Source: Balanoglossus misakiensis
Lineage: Eukaryota; Hemichordata
Direction: 5' to 3'
NCBI GenBank assembly: GCA_040954595.2
Contig: CM082576.2
Span: forward strand, 13,206,001 to 13,270,000
Length of the DNA: 64,000 nucleotides
Part shown: positions 1-13,501 of the stretch, in pieces
How the letters are laid out: every line of letters begins with the position of its first letter
How positions within the stretch are numbered: position 1 is the stretch's first letter
Made by a program: the position numbers and the translations under genes
Notes under the pieces: model-generated
Database searches by the model: none
The model's input: the letters and a program-made list of their open reading frames with translations, nothing else
What the model was told of the DNA's origin: nothing

Positions 1-171
1 ACTGTACATGTCACATCGTATGCAAATACATGTATGTTAAAGTCAGCAACTGACTTTTAGCCAACCATCAGGTAAAATAATATACATGTACATGTACATG
101 TTAATTGTTTACAAATGAGTTGATTTATAGAAGTATTGACTTGAATTTGTTTTATCCCCTTTTGTATATAG

Positions 172-2695
172 GTGTGAGTTCCATTCACTCAACAGATATA
201 GAGTGGTCGGCCATCTTGAGCTGGGCCCACCCAGATGGCATCATGAGACTGAAGCACAAAAAGATAACAACAAGCTTCCTGCAAACCAACACCAGTGATC
301 AGGTACATGTAACAACTAACTTCCTACATGCCAACAGTATTGATCAGGTACATAAGAGTTCTAATATTAACACCAGTAATGTGTGACAGACGAAATTCGC
401 ATAAAAATATCATTCTTGTAATTAACAAACTCAATATCTGCATCCCCAAAAAAAGGCTGAAATTTCAACTTTTTTAATCATACATCCTTAACCTTTGTGA
501 ATAAAATGTTATGAGTTACCGGTATTTATCAGTATAAGAGGAATATCAACCAGTCATTCCAGTGGCCATTATCCAGTCATGAGACTTCCGAACAGCCAAT
601 GACCACACTTTGTCTAATGGCAGCCATTTTGTCTGTTTCAGATCACATGTTGTAACTCCTTGTCCGACTGCAGACAGTTTTTTGCTGGCACTGCGGCAGG
701 AGTGGTCATGGCGTACGCCACCAAGTACAACCCTAACAGAGTAAGTACGAGTTTGCAATTTATTTCAGTTTTATTGAGATAGTCACAAAAGTGTACATGT
801 ATGATGTGTTTTATTTCACGCGTCGTCCAATGCTGTGACCAGTAAGCTTCTCTCTTCCATCTTCTGTGGTCTACCTGATAAAAGTGCAAGGATCTGCTAT
901 GTCATGGAAAATGTCTCCTTTGTTTTTCAGCAAGCCGGTGTTGAAATTGTTGGCAGCAGGACAAACCTGTATGGACACAACGGGCCTATCACTTGCCTGT
1001 CTGTCTGTACACCATACAGTATCTTCATCAGTGGAAGCAGCGATAAGACATGCATTGTTTGGGATCTCAACAGGTAAAGACACTGTTGTCTCATCTTTGC
1101 TGTAAATCTAGTCTCTGATTATTATTATTTTAAGTGTGGTAACTCAGATCTTTTAAATGAAAGGCTTGAGTAAAAAAAAACAGTTTTAATTATGTATCTC
1201 TGTTGCATCGCTTGTCTTTGCAGATTGTGTTACATCCGTTCTCTGTCGGGTCACAGTGGTCCAGTGGTTGCCACTGCAGTCAGTGATACCATGGGAGATA
1301 TTGTGTCTGCTTCTGTGGCAGGTGAGAGATTTCAGTGCTGCCTTCCCTAGCGTTTGCGTTGCCCATTGCTTCAGCAGGCAGTATTGTTATCATTAGACAG
1401 TCCTGTGATAGTCAGTGAATGAATCCACATTATGTGGATGGTAGTGTGTCTTCTAACAAACATAATTTTTAAAAGCTTTGAGTCAATTTGAGGATTTCTA
1501 AATGTTTCTCTGAGTCAGCCCTATACTTTTGCATGTATTGTGGATAATTTTCTTGAGTCACCAATGAGTTTGTTAAGTTAGTGGCACATCCTTTGGGCTT
1601 AGAGGGCACACTGGTGGACAGTACAGGGTATATGTACCAGTATATTTTTTGACCCCTGCCCCACCTCCTACCCCCAGCAAACATGTATGCAGATGTGCAG
1701 TGTTGTTTTGATTCTGAAATGTATTCCAAAGTATATGCCGTCAAACACATAGATTTATATGCTCTCCTTCATTCCAACAGCTTCTGGTGGAAGTGACCTC
1801 TACCTGTGGACCATCAACGGAACACTGGTGTCTCAAGTTCACTGCGACAGCGTCATACACAGTTTGGCCTTCTCCAATGCCCCAGAGGGCTCCTCGGTCA
1901 ATGTCATAGCAGCCGGGTTGCAAACCGGTATTGTCAGGTCAGTGTGACCTCCATGGCTTGACTCACTTGAGGAAGAGTTGAACAATTAGGGGTACTCTTA
2001 GCAGTCTGCAAGTTTTGACATTTTCCCAGAAATGAAATTACACATGTATCACCAAATTACATTGGTGTTAACACTCTGAATGTTCTCCTCAGATTGTGGA
2101 GCAGCTGGGACTTGACGCTTGTCCGAGAAATCTGTGCGGAAAATTACAACCTGCCAATTATCAGGTAAGACTCCAAGTATTCTCAGGTACTCTCCAAACC
2201 ACCTGAAATTCGCAGTGGAAGGAGAAAAAGAAGAAAATTCAAAACTTCTTGATCGTGTCATCAACACATTTCTCGTATAGAAGCATTGCGCAAAACCATT
2301 GTGAGGTTTATAACCAGACCAGTGTAGAAAAGAATGATTTGGGTTCCACATTCATTTGCATGTCATCCACAGAAGTGTCTGTGATGGGAAGAAGTCGGTA
2401 TTAAATTTCTTACAAAGTGCATATAAATGACAACTGGCATTATGGTGCTGAAGCTTCTGTCTCTCATCATATCATTATAACTGAGACTGCAGAGCTCAAA
2501 CTACCTTCCTGTCACAGAAATCTGTTTTAAAATTACCATGGTAACCTGTGTCTTTCATTTATTTTGCACAGCCTGGTGTTTTCGTACGACTGCAGTTTTC
2601 TGTACGCATCCAACACGGAAGGCAAAGTGGTCGCGTGGAGCAAAGGACATCCACAGAAACAAAAAATACCCAGATTCATAACCTTCCTGAGCTAA
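172..2695 (+). CDS. LYST: Lysosomal trafficking regulator (LYST/mauve-type BEACH protein), C-terminal WD40 exons; 5' part outside window
   Basis: Seven exons read in one continuous frame: 172-302, 642-740, 931-1073, 1224-1321, 1781-1937, 2093-2164 and 2572-2695, stop TAA at 2693. All visible junctions are GT-AG. The last ~274 codons form a WD40 propeller, with blades recognisable by [49 protein letters not shown] and KVVAWSKG. The order and wording match the extreme C-terminus of vertebrate LYST (for example the AFSN-PEG-SVNVIA and VRLWS-WDL blocks), which ends shortly after the last blade, as here. LYST is a giant cytosolic BEACH protein controlling lysosome and lysosome-related-organelle size; the propeller follows the PH-BEACH module, which must lie upstream of this window. 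The exon at 172-302 has a 45-nt tandem duplication across its donor. The gene converges on STIP1. Confidence is high for the family and good for exon edges. Confidence 0.93.
264..353 (+). repeat. 45-nt tandem duplication spanning an LYST exon/intron donor
   Basis: Positions 264-308 and 309-353 are two adjacent 45-nt copies, 36 of 45 positions identical by eye. The copy includes the end of the exon and the GATCAG|GTACAT donor, so there are two donor-like sites 45 nt apart (at 303 and 348). Because 45 is divisible by three and the second copy has no stop, use of the distal donor would add 15 in-frame residues. Confidence 0.8.
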
Positions 2696-5600
2696 TTAAA
2701 GGACACTGTGGGTGGACCACCTTGATGAGTCACCTTCGGCCTTTAACCTATGACCTCCAAGGCAGGATAGGGCTTGATATTTTTCAGATATGATGAAGAA
2801 ATGACCTTGTTTGAAAAGGTCATTAAAATGACTTGTGTATAGATCACAGATTAATCTAAATATACACTTTAACAGAACATGCATGGGTTCATGAGAGGGT
2901 GAGGTGCATCAGCATGACAACAACTGAGTCTTAAAATAATGAAACATATTTAAAATTAATGTGATGCAACACTTGAAATTGTACATTATTGTAAATTATT
3001 ATTATTGTCTTGTGTATATTTAAAAATGAGTATCGTCACGCGCATATAAAATATGTTCCTGATGTGTTCTGTACAGGAAAAAATCTAAGATGGCAGAAAT
3101 GAAGTCTCTTTATGATATGAGCAGAAAGTGGCTGAGATTTGCCACTACACTTACTTGTTGACATTTACAGGATATTTCGGGGGGAAAAGAAATGAAGGAA
3201 CTGTTTCTTTTCAGCCCATTTTTCCTTGGTTTTTGTGGAAATGTTGAGAGAACCAAAGCAGCTGATTGGAGAGAGAGAGAAAGAGCGAGAGGGGGAGGGA
3301 GGGGGGCCATCCAGAAACTGCCAAAGACAACTGCCCAAACTTGAGTGCATTATTTACATTTTTGATGATGTGAGAGATTGTAGTTGTTTGGCAGAGTGTG
3401 TACGGTGATTGTGACTGGCTGGCAGTTGTGGTGTGTTCAAGTTCTTGTCTACTGCAATTACAAGAACATCAACTGTAATATAGGACAGTAACCAAATTTG
3501 TCAGTTTTTTTATTTGAGAGTTGAGAGAAAGTCTAAAGATGTTACGTTTGTATGTTATTGTTGTAAAGAGCTTATGTGTTGTTTGATTTTTGGAACCCCA
3601 AGGCCTGTAGGCCGATCGGGCCCTATTGGTATTTTCCTCCTTATTTCTGTTCCATGTTTTGTATGTCTCTGTAACAACAATGCATTACTGTGATATATGG
3701 CATTGTTTACAGCAGCCTAACCATTGCCATGCAAGTTTGCAAGCTGTGGATAGTTTCCATGGTTATAGTACCCTGAGCACATTGCAAAATATCGTACTTT
3801 TTGCTGTAAACAAAATTCTTTTAAAATATGCAGGACTGCTGCATAGCAAGTTTAGCTTCAGATTTTTACTAGATCCGAGTATCAAAAATGCAGTTCAATT
3901 TTTTTTTTTACATTTTGTATTTTACTAGATATTAAGAATACCATGCAGCAAAATTATCAAACAGTACCTAATATAATTACAGGGGTGATAATGCTACATG
4001 TCTACTATGAAAGATGTTTGATTTGGCTGTCAAATGCGAAAAATTAATGAAACTATGCAGCTACCAGAGAAAATTTTATGATGCAGTTTTTCTTGCAAGA
4101 CTTAATTCTGTGATGTTTTGTTTTTTGAAAACCCCTATGGATTTTGTGGCGTAATTTTGGTGTGTGCAGGACATACACTCATGATCAGTGCAACCTGTAA
4201 TATTTTTTGGCAAATTAACATAATTTCTGGTTGTCGCGCAAATAATCTCCAGTGGCAACTCGTATAAATTAATTGTGCCATATTTGTTCCCCAGTTCTGA
4301 GTTCAACTTTGTTTATATATTACATGTATATATGCAATGATTGGAGCGTGTTTTTGTATGTGCGTGTGTGTTGATTGTGAAGGCGGGCATGTGAAGTTTG
4401 TATGTTCAGGTATTCCTCAATGTTGACTGAGCAGTGTCTCAATTTACAATCTGAGAAGTCTGAAATATCCACACTAGTTGTCACAGCTGATGAGAAAGCA
4501 GATTTTCGTCGCATGATCATCCCAGCGAATTTGGGTAAAAAACCAGCTCACCTGATTAAGTATTTATGCCGTCAGTATAGGCCTTTGATTTGGCCGGTTA
4601 TCAGTCATGTGATCATTCAAGTCTGCGATGTGTTCGCTTGATTTGATTTTTGTCGTACGAGTACAAAAGCTGCTTCTAGTGCAATAGACAGGAGCAAACA
4701 CACGCGTGAAAATCAAAGATGGGGAATGTTCATTAATTTTGAAATGAGCCTTTTGTTCTTTGTCATCCCAAATATGGTTGTTCATACTTACTTTGTTGTA
4801 TATGGTTTAAAGCACGTGGTGCTATTATTAAATAGTGAAAAAGTAATAAAGTTTATTTTAAAGAGAATTGGAGGGTTTATGACTCGCTGAAATCGTGGCA
4901 TTATTTCTTGGCTCTTGGAGCATATACATTGGTTGGATTCCCATGAGGCATCAGTAGAAGTCTCTAGCTTCACAGGTAGACTACAAAATTTTATGGAAGA
5001 ATCTAATGGCTAAACATCCTAGCCTACATAATAGCATGTGACTGCTACCAATTTCAGAAGTGTTCTCTTGGTTCTGGAACAAGCATTTTTCTGCCAAAAA
5101 CCCCAAGACGTTAAGTGTCATTTGTGAATCATTTCCATGCACTTATTTACTAGTAACAGGAAGCAAGAGTGCCATGATGAAAAGTTTAATTTGACGTTTT
5201 TACATCCACGCAACTAAATTTTGTCAGTAGCTGTTTCTTCTGTACATAAACAACAGTGTGATATGAGAATCAAAGCAATTGTGCACAAGATCCAGTTTAT
5301 GTATGATGAAAGAATTTTTTTTTTCCTTTATTACATGTACTTGTCTACAAAAAAACTTGAAAGTGATCTGCATACAATTGTAACTGTTAAGAGTGCACAG
5401 CAGCTGTTGCCCTGAAGTGCAAAAAAATAAACAAGATGAATGGACTAGCCATATCTGGTCTGCAAACTTGAAAACAGCTGCAATTTTGAACATACAATTT
5501 TCACCTCTTGTGGGCAGTTTCCACACAAACACGGAATGCTATGCAACCAAACATCACACATTCATCACTCTGTGACATCCTCTCACAAACTTGCGGCTTC

Positions 5601-6998
5601 TGCGTTGTCTGACATGTAAACGTACCAACACAATATCAAAGAATTCTCACCACCTTAAATAGTTTTTTGCTACCTAGGTAGGGGATAAAATTCACATGCG
5701 GTCGACCGAATTTCAAGATGGCGGATATCTTAATCTGCCATGTTTTAATAACAAATGTGAGTTCAGAAGCCATGTGATACTGAATTTTGTAGCAGAAAAA
5801 AAATGTTGAAAAGTTGAATAAGGTCTGTATACTTATTACAATTGCAAAGACAGAACTCACAGACAGAGAAGCCATGAAATCCAGGTAATACACCTCTTCA
5901 AATTCTTATACAGTGAGCTGTTGACCTTTTACCCACAATGCAATTATTTTAATGTGAATTGACCCCCTAGCACAAAGTAAAATCTATTTAAGGTAGCAAG
6001 AATTGCCGTGGGTGAAAAAAGACTCATGGAGTCTCAAAAAAAGGAATTATTTACTGGAACTCTGACATCATCAATGAAATGAATAAAGATCACTTCTGTT
6101 GGCACAGAAGAGACTTCCCAAAGAAAAATGTGTGTTTGGTCGTCTCCGCATACAAAATATCCAGACGCACAGACTTCAAACATCAATGAAAACAAGACAG
6201 CCCATACAAATGATGGCAGTCTTGGGGATACAAACATTGCTAAAATACAGCACATTTTAAGCAGGTTGCACAAAATTCAACTCGGTTTGCATATCTGACA
6301 TCTCCAGTATACCAGATTAATATTTCAGCACAAAAAGGAAACATACCCATATTTACGTGCCGATTTTAAACCCCCATCCCATCCCAAATGCTCAATACTG
6401 AAAAAAATGAACATTAAATAAACTAACAACAAGATCATTTCTACAAGCTACAGTTGTAAAAAAAAACAAATCTCTGTTTGATGGAATGTAATAATCTATG
6501 CTGATAAGATGAAATTTTTTTAAGACAATTGTTAACCACATGAAAATAATTATTTCATGAAAATGAAATCTGTACCAGTAAAGTCGAAGATATAATTTTT
6601 TTCATTTTTTTTCTTACTTTATGACATAATTCAGTTTTTAACCTTAATCTCTATCTCAAGACAGAATTTTGATAGCCACAGTTTATATGCAGCAGGGTAA
6701 TGACTACAGATTTTTTTACAGAGACTGGAAAGGTAGTCTGAAAAAATACTTGCCAACAAGGCCAAAACAGTAAATATTCAAAGAATACAAAGAAAGAGAA
6801 TGCTATCAAATTGAAATACGAACATCTTTCCATCAAACAAGAGTTTGTTTTTTATGCATTTTTTCCAATATCACATAACGAACATGGCGATTATATACCG
6901 GTATTTCTTTTCATTTCAGATTTACAAAGTAACATGTTTCGTTGCTTTAACTTCCGTTATATATTTTTTTTCAACAATTTTTGAAATGCTATCTACAA
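2696..6998. other. 3' UTRs and intergenic DNA between convergent LYST and STIP1
   Basis: I see no coding exon here. LYST transcription runs in from the left and STIP1 from the right. A plus-strand AATAAA lies near 4845, compatible with a long LYST 3' UTR, and a minus-strand AATAAA lies near 5323. A GA-rich stretch is at 3268-3302. A copy of a dispersed sequence (CCCCAAGGCCTGTAGGCC-like, followed by CCCTATTGGTAT) at about 3596-3635 recurs near 60408-60440. The interval also contains the MITE at 5642-6003. Confidence 0.5.
5642..6003. mobile_element. ~362-bp MITE, full-length copy A
   Basis: The ends are inverted: ACCTTAAATAG near 5652 against CTATTTAAGGT near 5983, inside longer imperfect ends running AATTCT...AGAATT. 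Subterminal GCTACCTAGGTA, a CAAGATGGCGGAT block and TGCAATTATTTT are shared with the copy at 56162-56526, which is in the opposite orientation, and with the truncated copies at 39448, 45898 and 53504. There is no open reading frame, so it is non-autonomous. The superfamily is not clear because I cannot fix a target-site duplication. Confidence 0.75.
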
Positions 6999-9900
6999 TC
7001 AACGTAGGGCTATGAGTCCAACATCCAGCAATTTCTGTATCTTAGATGCAATGTGAGGATTCTTCATATGTCTGTCAAAAAGAAAAAAAAACAATAAGAT
7101 ATTTGTTAGAGAAATTTCAAGTCATCAAAGTCTTCATGTTAAAGGGAGAAAACGGAGAAAGCTGTCATCAAACTCTGAGTAGAAGAGAAAGTCATGTTTT
7201 CCCCCATTCCCAGACCAAAAATAAAACCACCAAGGCACAGAAACCATAAAATAACCCAACATGGAATCCTGGATGAGTGATGTCTCATAAAATATAGACG
7301 CAACCACTAAACACCCCATTCACAGCCACAGCTGAAAGAACCCTGACTGCTCCCAACCCCAAATGAGCAAATCACAGAAATACGAAATATGATTGGTCGA
7401 ACAGTGGATTACTCTGATTGGCTGTCATATTTCTGTGTGAAATAAGGGCACAATATTGCACATACTGGTCATAGCGTGTGAACATTATGTGCATAAATGC
7501 TTAAAACTTGGCCCATGAATGTAAAAAGACATGTTTATCAATGCTTGGTTCTAAGCGAGAAAAAACAACCACAAAACAATCGTTCGCAACAAAACCACAC
7601 CAGTACAACAAAACTACTTACTCTCTGAGTGCCTGAGGGTTGTCTTGCATTTGTTCAAGAATGAGTCTCATCGCCGGATCGGACATGATCTGTTGCACTT
7701 CTGGGTTCTGCATGGCTCGGTTTCGTACTTCCTCCGGATCACTGCTTTGCGCCGACACACATTTCATGTAACCAGCCTTCGCTTCCTGTGCATTGGGAGG
7801 GGTGGGGGAGAAAGAAGTGACATTTTAGCTGATTGGGTACAAGCATTGCCTTAAGATCTGTCATACACTGATTCGAGTATGATTCGCGGATTGTTTTTTC
7901 ACAAATTTGCAGCAATACCCAAAATGAGGGCAGCCTCTGTTTCTTATTCTCTTTCTAAAGTCAGCATTGACGGGGTCCTTTATTTATCTAGTATCTGAAA
8001 GTTGCATCATCATCTACTTTTCCTGTTTCTGACTTGAATAAAAGAAACTGTAAATTTTTTATGTTCATGTTCATGTTCTTATGTCTTTTACACCGACATG
8101 TCAACTGGTACATGCAATATTTTCATTTCAAAGAACACTTAGTTCCTGCTAACCAGCACTTGCACACAAATGACTGTCATTATGGCTCTACTACAGGCCA
8201 ATAAACCCATCACCTCTGGGACAACACATCCCAGCCCTGGCTTACCTGATTGTTTTCATCAAGTTCAATGGCCTTTTGATATGCTACCATGGCTTTGGAG
8301 GGTTCTTTCAACGCGAGTAGAATACCACCTTTACGTGTGAAGCCTTTGACTGAGAATGAGAAAAGCAATTCAATATTTATCTTCAGCTGTCATAATTTGC
8401 CTTCATTATTCATCTCACTCCTCATTTACATCAAAATGTTTAATAAATATGTAAATTTCTCATGCATATGTAAATTACTCATACATATGCAAATTACAAC
8501 ATCAAATACTCAGATAAATGCTGACATGCTTCTGGTTGCACACTTACTGAAAGTCGGGTCAAGCTTGATGCATTCGTCGCAGTCTTTCAAACCTAAATTG
8601 AATTCAGCTAATTTCATGTAGCACGCGGCTCTGTTGCTGTAGAGTTTGGCGTCCTCTGGATTTCTTAAGATAGCTTCTGTGTAACACTTGAGAGCACGAG
8701 GGAAATCTCCTGAGATACACAAACATAAAGAGTAGGAATTAAAATCTGGACACACTGCACATACTGACGTAGCTAATATCAAGTGGCTGATTGGGCAAGA
8801 AGACATCACATGACCACAAACTGACCATCCAGAGGCTAATACACTGTATGATACTATAAAGCAGCCGATCATCCAATGAGATAGTATGTTACAATTTTTC
8901 AACTTACCACTCTGGAAAAATTCATTTCCTTTATTTTTCTCATCAAGTGCTTTCTCTGGATCAATGTACTCGAGCCTTTCCCTCTCTTTCCTAAGTTTTT
9001 CTAACTGTGAGTGAAAAATTAAGTCCAAAATTAAGTTCAAAACACGGAGAAAATCTAGTTGACAGAAACAGATCTTTCAAAATGATATCCACATGAGCTT
9101 TATACTTTGACATTAGAAATATCTCAGACAGACCAGCGCTGTCAAGTTCAGAAGTTCTTCTCCGACATGCATGACTACCTCAACAGAGAGTTTATACTGT
9201 TCCACTACAACCAACTTACATGTTGAAGTTTCTTGAGAACGTCTGGTGTCCTGTGTTCAGCCAGTGACTTGTTGAAAAACTCAACAGCATTCGGGTAATC
9301 TTCCATCTTCATGTGTGCATTGCCAATGCGAGCATAAGCTCTGAAGAAAGAAACAGGGCGAACATTAGCAGGGAAGTTTCACGTTGTTCAGGTCACGTTT
9401 TTGCATCCGTCAGGTGAACCACTACTGCTTGCCAACTGAGTATAATCTACTTCACCCTGGCCTCAAAAACAATCAGCCATCTTGGATTGTACTGCAAAAC
9501 CAATCAACGTCCATGTGTTGATTATAGTGCAATGTCTGAGTCACAGCCTAGCAGGCAGACAGACTAACACATTTGGCAGGCAAACAAATTATTATAAAGT
9601 TCAGGTATCTGAACCTACTCAGAACTTTTTTCAAAACATCAGTGTAAACTACGACACTTACTTCGCTATATGTTTGAAGTCCGCTCTGTTCTCGCGTCCC
9701 ACTTCAATCGCTCTCTCACACGTTTTTATACACTCGTCAAAGTCGCCTTTCTCAAAATACACCGCTGAAAAATAAAAATTGGTGAAATTAGGATTCTGAC
9801 AATAATCACAACACATTTGCAGGGCAAGTGATTCCCAGATATTATAAAACATACTCCAAAGTCACAGTCAAAAGCTCTTATAGAAAAATCCGAACACAAT

Positions 9901-12900
9901 TAACAAATTACTGCAAGAACTACACCATGACTTTATCTATGATGGCTGCTACACTACAATCACTTATTTCATTTACATTTAACCCCAGAAGTTTTCAAAT
10001 CCACTCCATCCTACAAAGTCTGTTCTCCGACCCGCCACCACAGTACTCTCCACATGTGACACATTAACCCTTTCACCCCCCCATTTCCCTCTTCAGAGGT
10101 CCAACCTTTCCATAGAAAACAATGGGTTTGGACTGAACCATGGTGGTGAAAGGGTTAAACCATACACTGGCAGCTCTACTCACCAGCTTTGTTGGTGAAG
10201 AAAGTGATGTTGCCACCGTCCAATTCGATGGCCTTGTCGTAACATTCTATGGCTTTGTCAAAGTCCTTCTTCTTGTATGCTTCATTGCCTTGTTCTTTCA
10301 TTTCAAGTGCCTGTGTAGGAAAAGACGACAGGTGAAAAAACAGGGACTGACAAACAATGCTCTGTGTGAAGCATTGTAAGAAAATGATACAAGTTTTTAT
10401 GTGTGGGCTACAGCCTTGGTATTTTTCACTGAAAAAAAAGCGAGTTCCTTCTGATGGATCGAAAAATTAAGTACTGGCTTCATCTACTGCAGCTGTTAGC
10501 AGTTTCTAGTTCAGAATTCCATGGCTGCCAATTTTCAGTGATGCGAATTCTCACAACTGATTACAATCAATATGAGATCTGGCTTCCAGAAGAATTCCAT
10601 CACTCCAATCTGACAAGCCAGAAACCAGAACTGCACTCGCAATGCAACGACCAACCAATACCAGCAACGCGACATCTCATCAGTAAACTTCTCCCCTCAC
10701 CTTCTTTTTCTCTGGAGGGGTGTCGTCGGTCTCCATGGGTTCGGGTTCGGGTTTCTTCTTGGACGAGGTGGGCTTGGAGTTTCTTGTCGGTGCGGCCGGC
10801 GGGGGCTCAAAGTTGCCATCTTCATCGGCCGTCATTAGATTGATTCCTAACAGCACACTCAGGGAGGTCATGACTCGCGGGTCATTCAGTTTGCTGAAAA
10901 TCATAAAATCATACAGTAACATAATGAGAATTTTCAAGTGTATTTGGTTTCATTGGTTTTCATTTTGGCTATCCACTGTTAGGATACCACTTCGAGTATG
11001 GTTAAAATTATATTTGAGCCGATTTTTTTTGTAATTGTGATATGTGTGATTGGGCCCAGTTCACAGAAATAAACACTACTGGTAGATGTATTTTCATGTA
11101 AACATTAAAGAGGGAACATTGATGGACGGGCACTAATGACAAATGAATTACAGGTAACCTACAATCTGTGTAGAATGGATTGTTTCACTTGAGCTTTCAG
11201 ATTTGCCACAGCTCAAAACACACACACAAGGGATCTTCCACACAATCAACCATGAGTCACATCTGGCATTACCTTCCAATAACACCTGGGTTCTTCTGAA
11301 GAGCCTGAATGGTAGCCAGATAGCTGGGATCACTCATCCAATCCTTTGTCCTCGGATCGGAGGCCAATTTCTCCATCACTCCCGGCATTGCAAACGGATT
11401 ATCTAAACCCCTTTCTTTACCTGCAGAAGACAAACTCAAAAACATCAATCTCTCTCACTCTCTCACACACACACATCACTTGATGTAACATCATCAATCA
11501 TCATCTATCTCACCTAGATTAAGTTCAGTATCTTTTAAACCATCCTTCAGTTGTTGATTGTTGGGATCAAACTTCAAGCCTTCTTGATACGTTGCCTTTG
11601 CTTCCTCATAGCGTGACAAAAACGACAGTGCAGCACCCTTCCTTGAGTAGCCCTGCAAGGTGAAATATTGGCAGAGAATGTTTTGGGGCAAGTTGAAAGG
11701 TGACTGTTAGATCAGGTAACTTTACCGCTATACATTTTATCAAGAAAGTTTACAAATTAACATTTTAAGCTTGATTTCCATGTTTCCAACCTTACCTTTC
11801 CCCAGTCAGGCTTGATTTTCACAGTTTTGTTACCATCTTCCAGGGCTTTCTCATAGTCCCCCAGTTTTGCGTACGCTGCGGATCTGTTGCTGAACAACAC
11901 ATGGTTGCTGGGATCTACCTCTATGGCATCTGTGTAGAACTTGACAGCTTCCTGAACCTTGCCACTCTGTAGAGCCTTGTTGCCTTGTACTTTCAGTGAA
12001 TCCGCCTGACAGATACAAGAAAGCGGTGATCATGGTTTGTTCTGCTTTTTTGTTTTTTAAACTTCATAATAAAAACTCCATGGTTAATAATTTCTCCTGC
12101 TACCTCATGGTTTATGCCGCTTATGTTTGATGGTCTCCATCTTTACCAAGAATGGCTTTTCAAAACTTTACCTCGAGTAATTTTGAGAATTTCATTGTGT
12201 CGATCAGCCCTATATCTTTGAATTGTATGAATTTCACCCCAAACCCACGGCCGTACAGAACAATGACATTTCCCTGAACGTGGTTTTAACTAGATTTTAT
12301 CGATAATTGGTACTTCTGTTGGCTTTACATTATTAAAAAGGACGTACAATGGAATGAAAAGCAAATGATCGGGAAAGACCGAGAAAGTCCCTGTCAACAC
12401 AAGCTGGCACCTGTAAAACACTTCACACGTCTGACAACAATTAACACCTATTCACAATAACAGTGAATATAACTGTTCAATAAACTGGTTTGTTTTTAGC
12501 GGAACATGATTACTGGGAATCATTGATTTCTTTCCATGCAATGGGCCCAGCTCACCACAACTTTGTTTTAACCTGTGAAGTTTATAAATAACTTTAGATC
12601 GTGAAAATCCAAGCTATGTGTGGTAAACGGGAAGTTCACCGTGACATTGGAATAAAACACACGTGCGATCAACAGAAAATAGGAGTTCCCATGGTCGTAC
12701 ATGAAGGTCTACCATTCCTTGGTGAATCAAATCTATAATACGTCGGAGAAAATACAACATTTTCATACAAAGTGGAAACCGAGTCAGAGATTTAACGCTA
12801 AATGTCACGAAAGTCTCGGCATTTGTCAATTAATATTGAATTGACCAGAAGTAAAGTGTATACGTCTGAGTGACTTGCGCCCCATCCATGTACTAGGGCT

Positions 12901-13064
12901 AGCATGCGGAAAGATCGGTTTGAAACGGTTCGAGATTTCGATTTACAATTATTTCAAAGAATCTTTAAAAATACAAAATCTTAGTGTGTCTGATCACTTC
13001 AGTACCAGCATATCCACCAGAAATCAACCTTAGACAATCATACCTTTGCCTTGTCGTCCGCCAT
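6999..13064 (-). CDS. STIP1: Stress-induced phosphoprotein 1 (STIP1/HOP), Hsp70-Hsp90 organising co-chaperone
   Basis: Thirteen exons on the minus strand (high to low): 13044-13064, 11796-12005, 11514-11652, 11273-11420, 10701-10893, 10184-10310, 9662-9764, 9220-9340, 8908-9004, 8548-8709, 8246-8349, 7622-7785, 6999-7071. They sum to 1662 nt, 553 aa plus stop; human STIP1 is 543 aa. TPR1 (exons 2-3) has [14 protein letters not shown] and WGKGYSRKGA. The first DP/STI1 domain (exons 4-5) is followed by an acidic linker [13 protein letters not shown]2A (exons 6-8) has KIxxD-type [15 protein letters not shown] and [11 protein letters not shown]2B spans exons 9-11; the final DP domain (exons 12-13) holds [19 protein letters not shown] and ends VGLIALR. 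The protein bridges Hsp70 and Hsp90 tails through the TPR carboxylate clamps in the cytosol. ATG (MADDKAK) is chosen because the exon-1 frame joins exon 2 in phase. Head-to-head with the RING gene. Confidence 0.96.
10064..10158. mobile_element. 95-bp TTAA-flanked mini-MITE (piggyBac-like ends), copy 1
   Basis: The element reads TTAACCCTTTCACC...GGTGAAAGGGTTAA, with TTAA at 10064-10067 and 10155-10158. It lies in a STIP1 intron, ending 26 bp from exon 6. The interior (AATGGG, GGTCCAA, CCATGGT) aligns with the reverse complement of the copy at 63573-63665. TTAA duplications with ends starting CCC/GGG are characteristic of piggyBac; Kolobok also targets TTAA. Confidence 0.75.
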
Positions 13065-13068
13065 GATG

Positions 13069-13081
13069 GAAACTTCGCGAA
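13069..13081 (-). promoter_or_regulatory. Candidate heat-shock element (three perfect pentamers) in the STIP1 5' region
   Basis: GAA-AC-TTC-GC-GAA exactly matches the alternating nGAAnnTTCnnGAAn heat-shock-factor site. It starts 5 bp upstream of the STIP1 ATG. A TATAAGAG-like string on the minus strand near 13120-13129 could be the TATA box, which would place the HSE in the 5' UTR rather than upstream of the start site. STIP1 is a known HSF1 target in other animals. Confidence 0.5.
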
Positions 13082-13378
13082 AGCATGAGTTTGTAGCACC
13101 CCTAAGTTGATGAACAAAAAGCTCTTATATGTCAAAGGTCACAAGCTACGTAAGTCGGTGAGTTTGAAAATAATGTACTCACTCCTTCAGCCGCGCCCGC
13201 ATCCCAACTCGGAAACGTCTTTATTATAGGTCTTTCATATTAGTACATGGGCAGTAAAATTGAAATAAACCATTTTCCAACCAACACCACCCTCAGTTTT
13301 GAACCGATCATTTCAATTTTGTATTTTTGGTGTTTTGCATTCGTCGTTCAAGGGGCGACAGAAAGTGCATCAAGCGAC

Positions 13379-13501
<123 letters not shown>

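Noticed and set aside
8510-9040. Single 176-codon minus-strand frame in STIP1
   Set aside because: It reads through an intron between two TPR exons; the GT-AG model gives the conserved protein.
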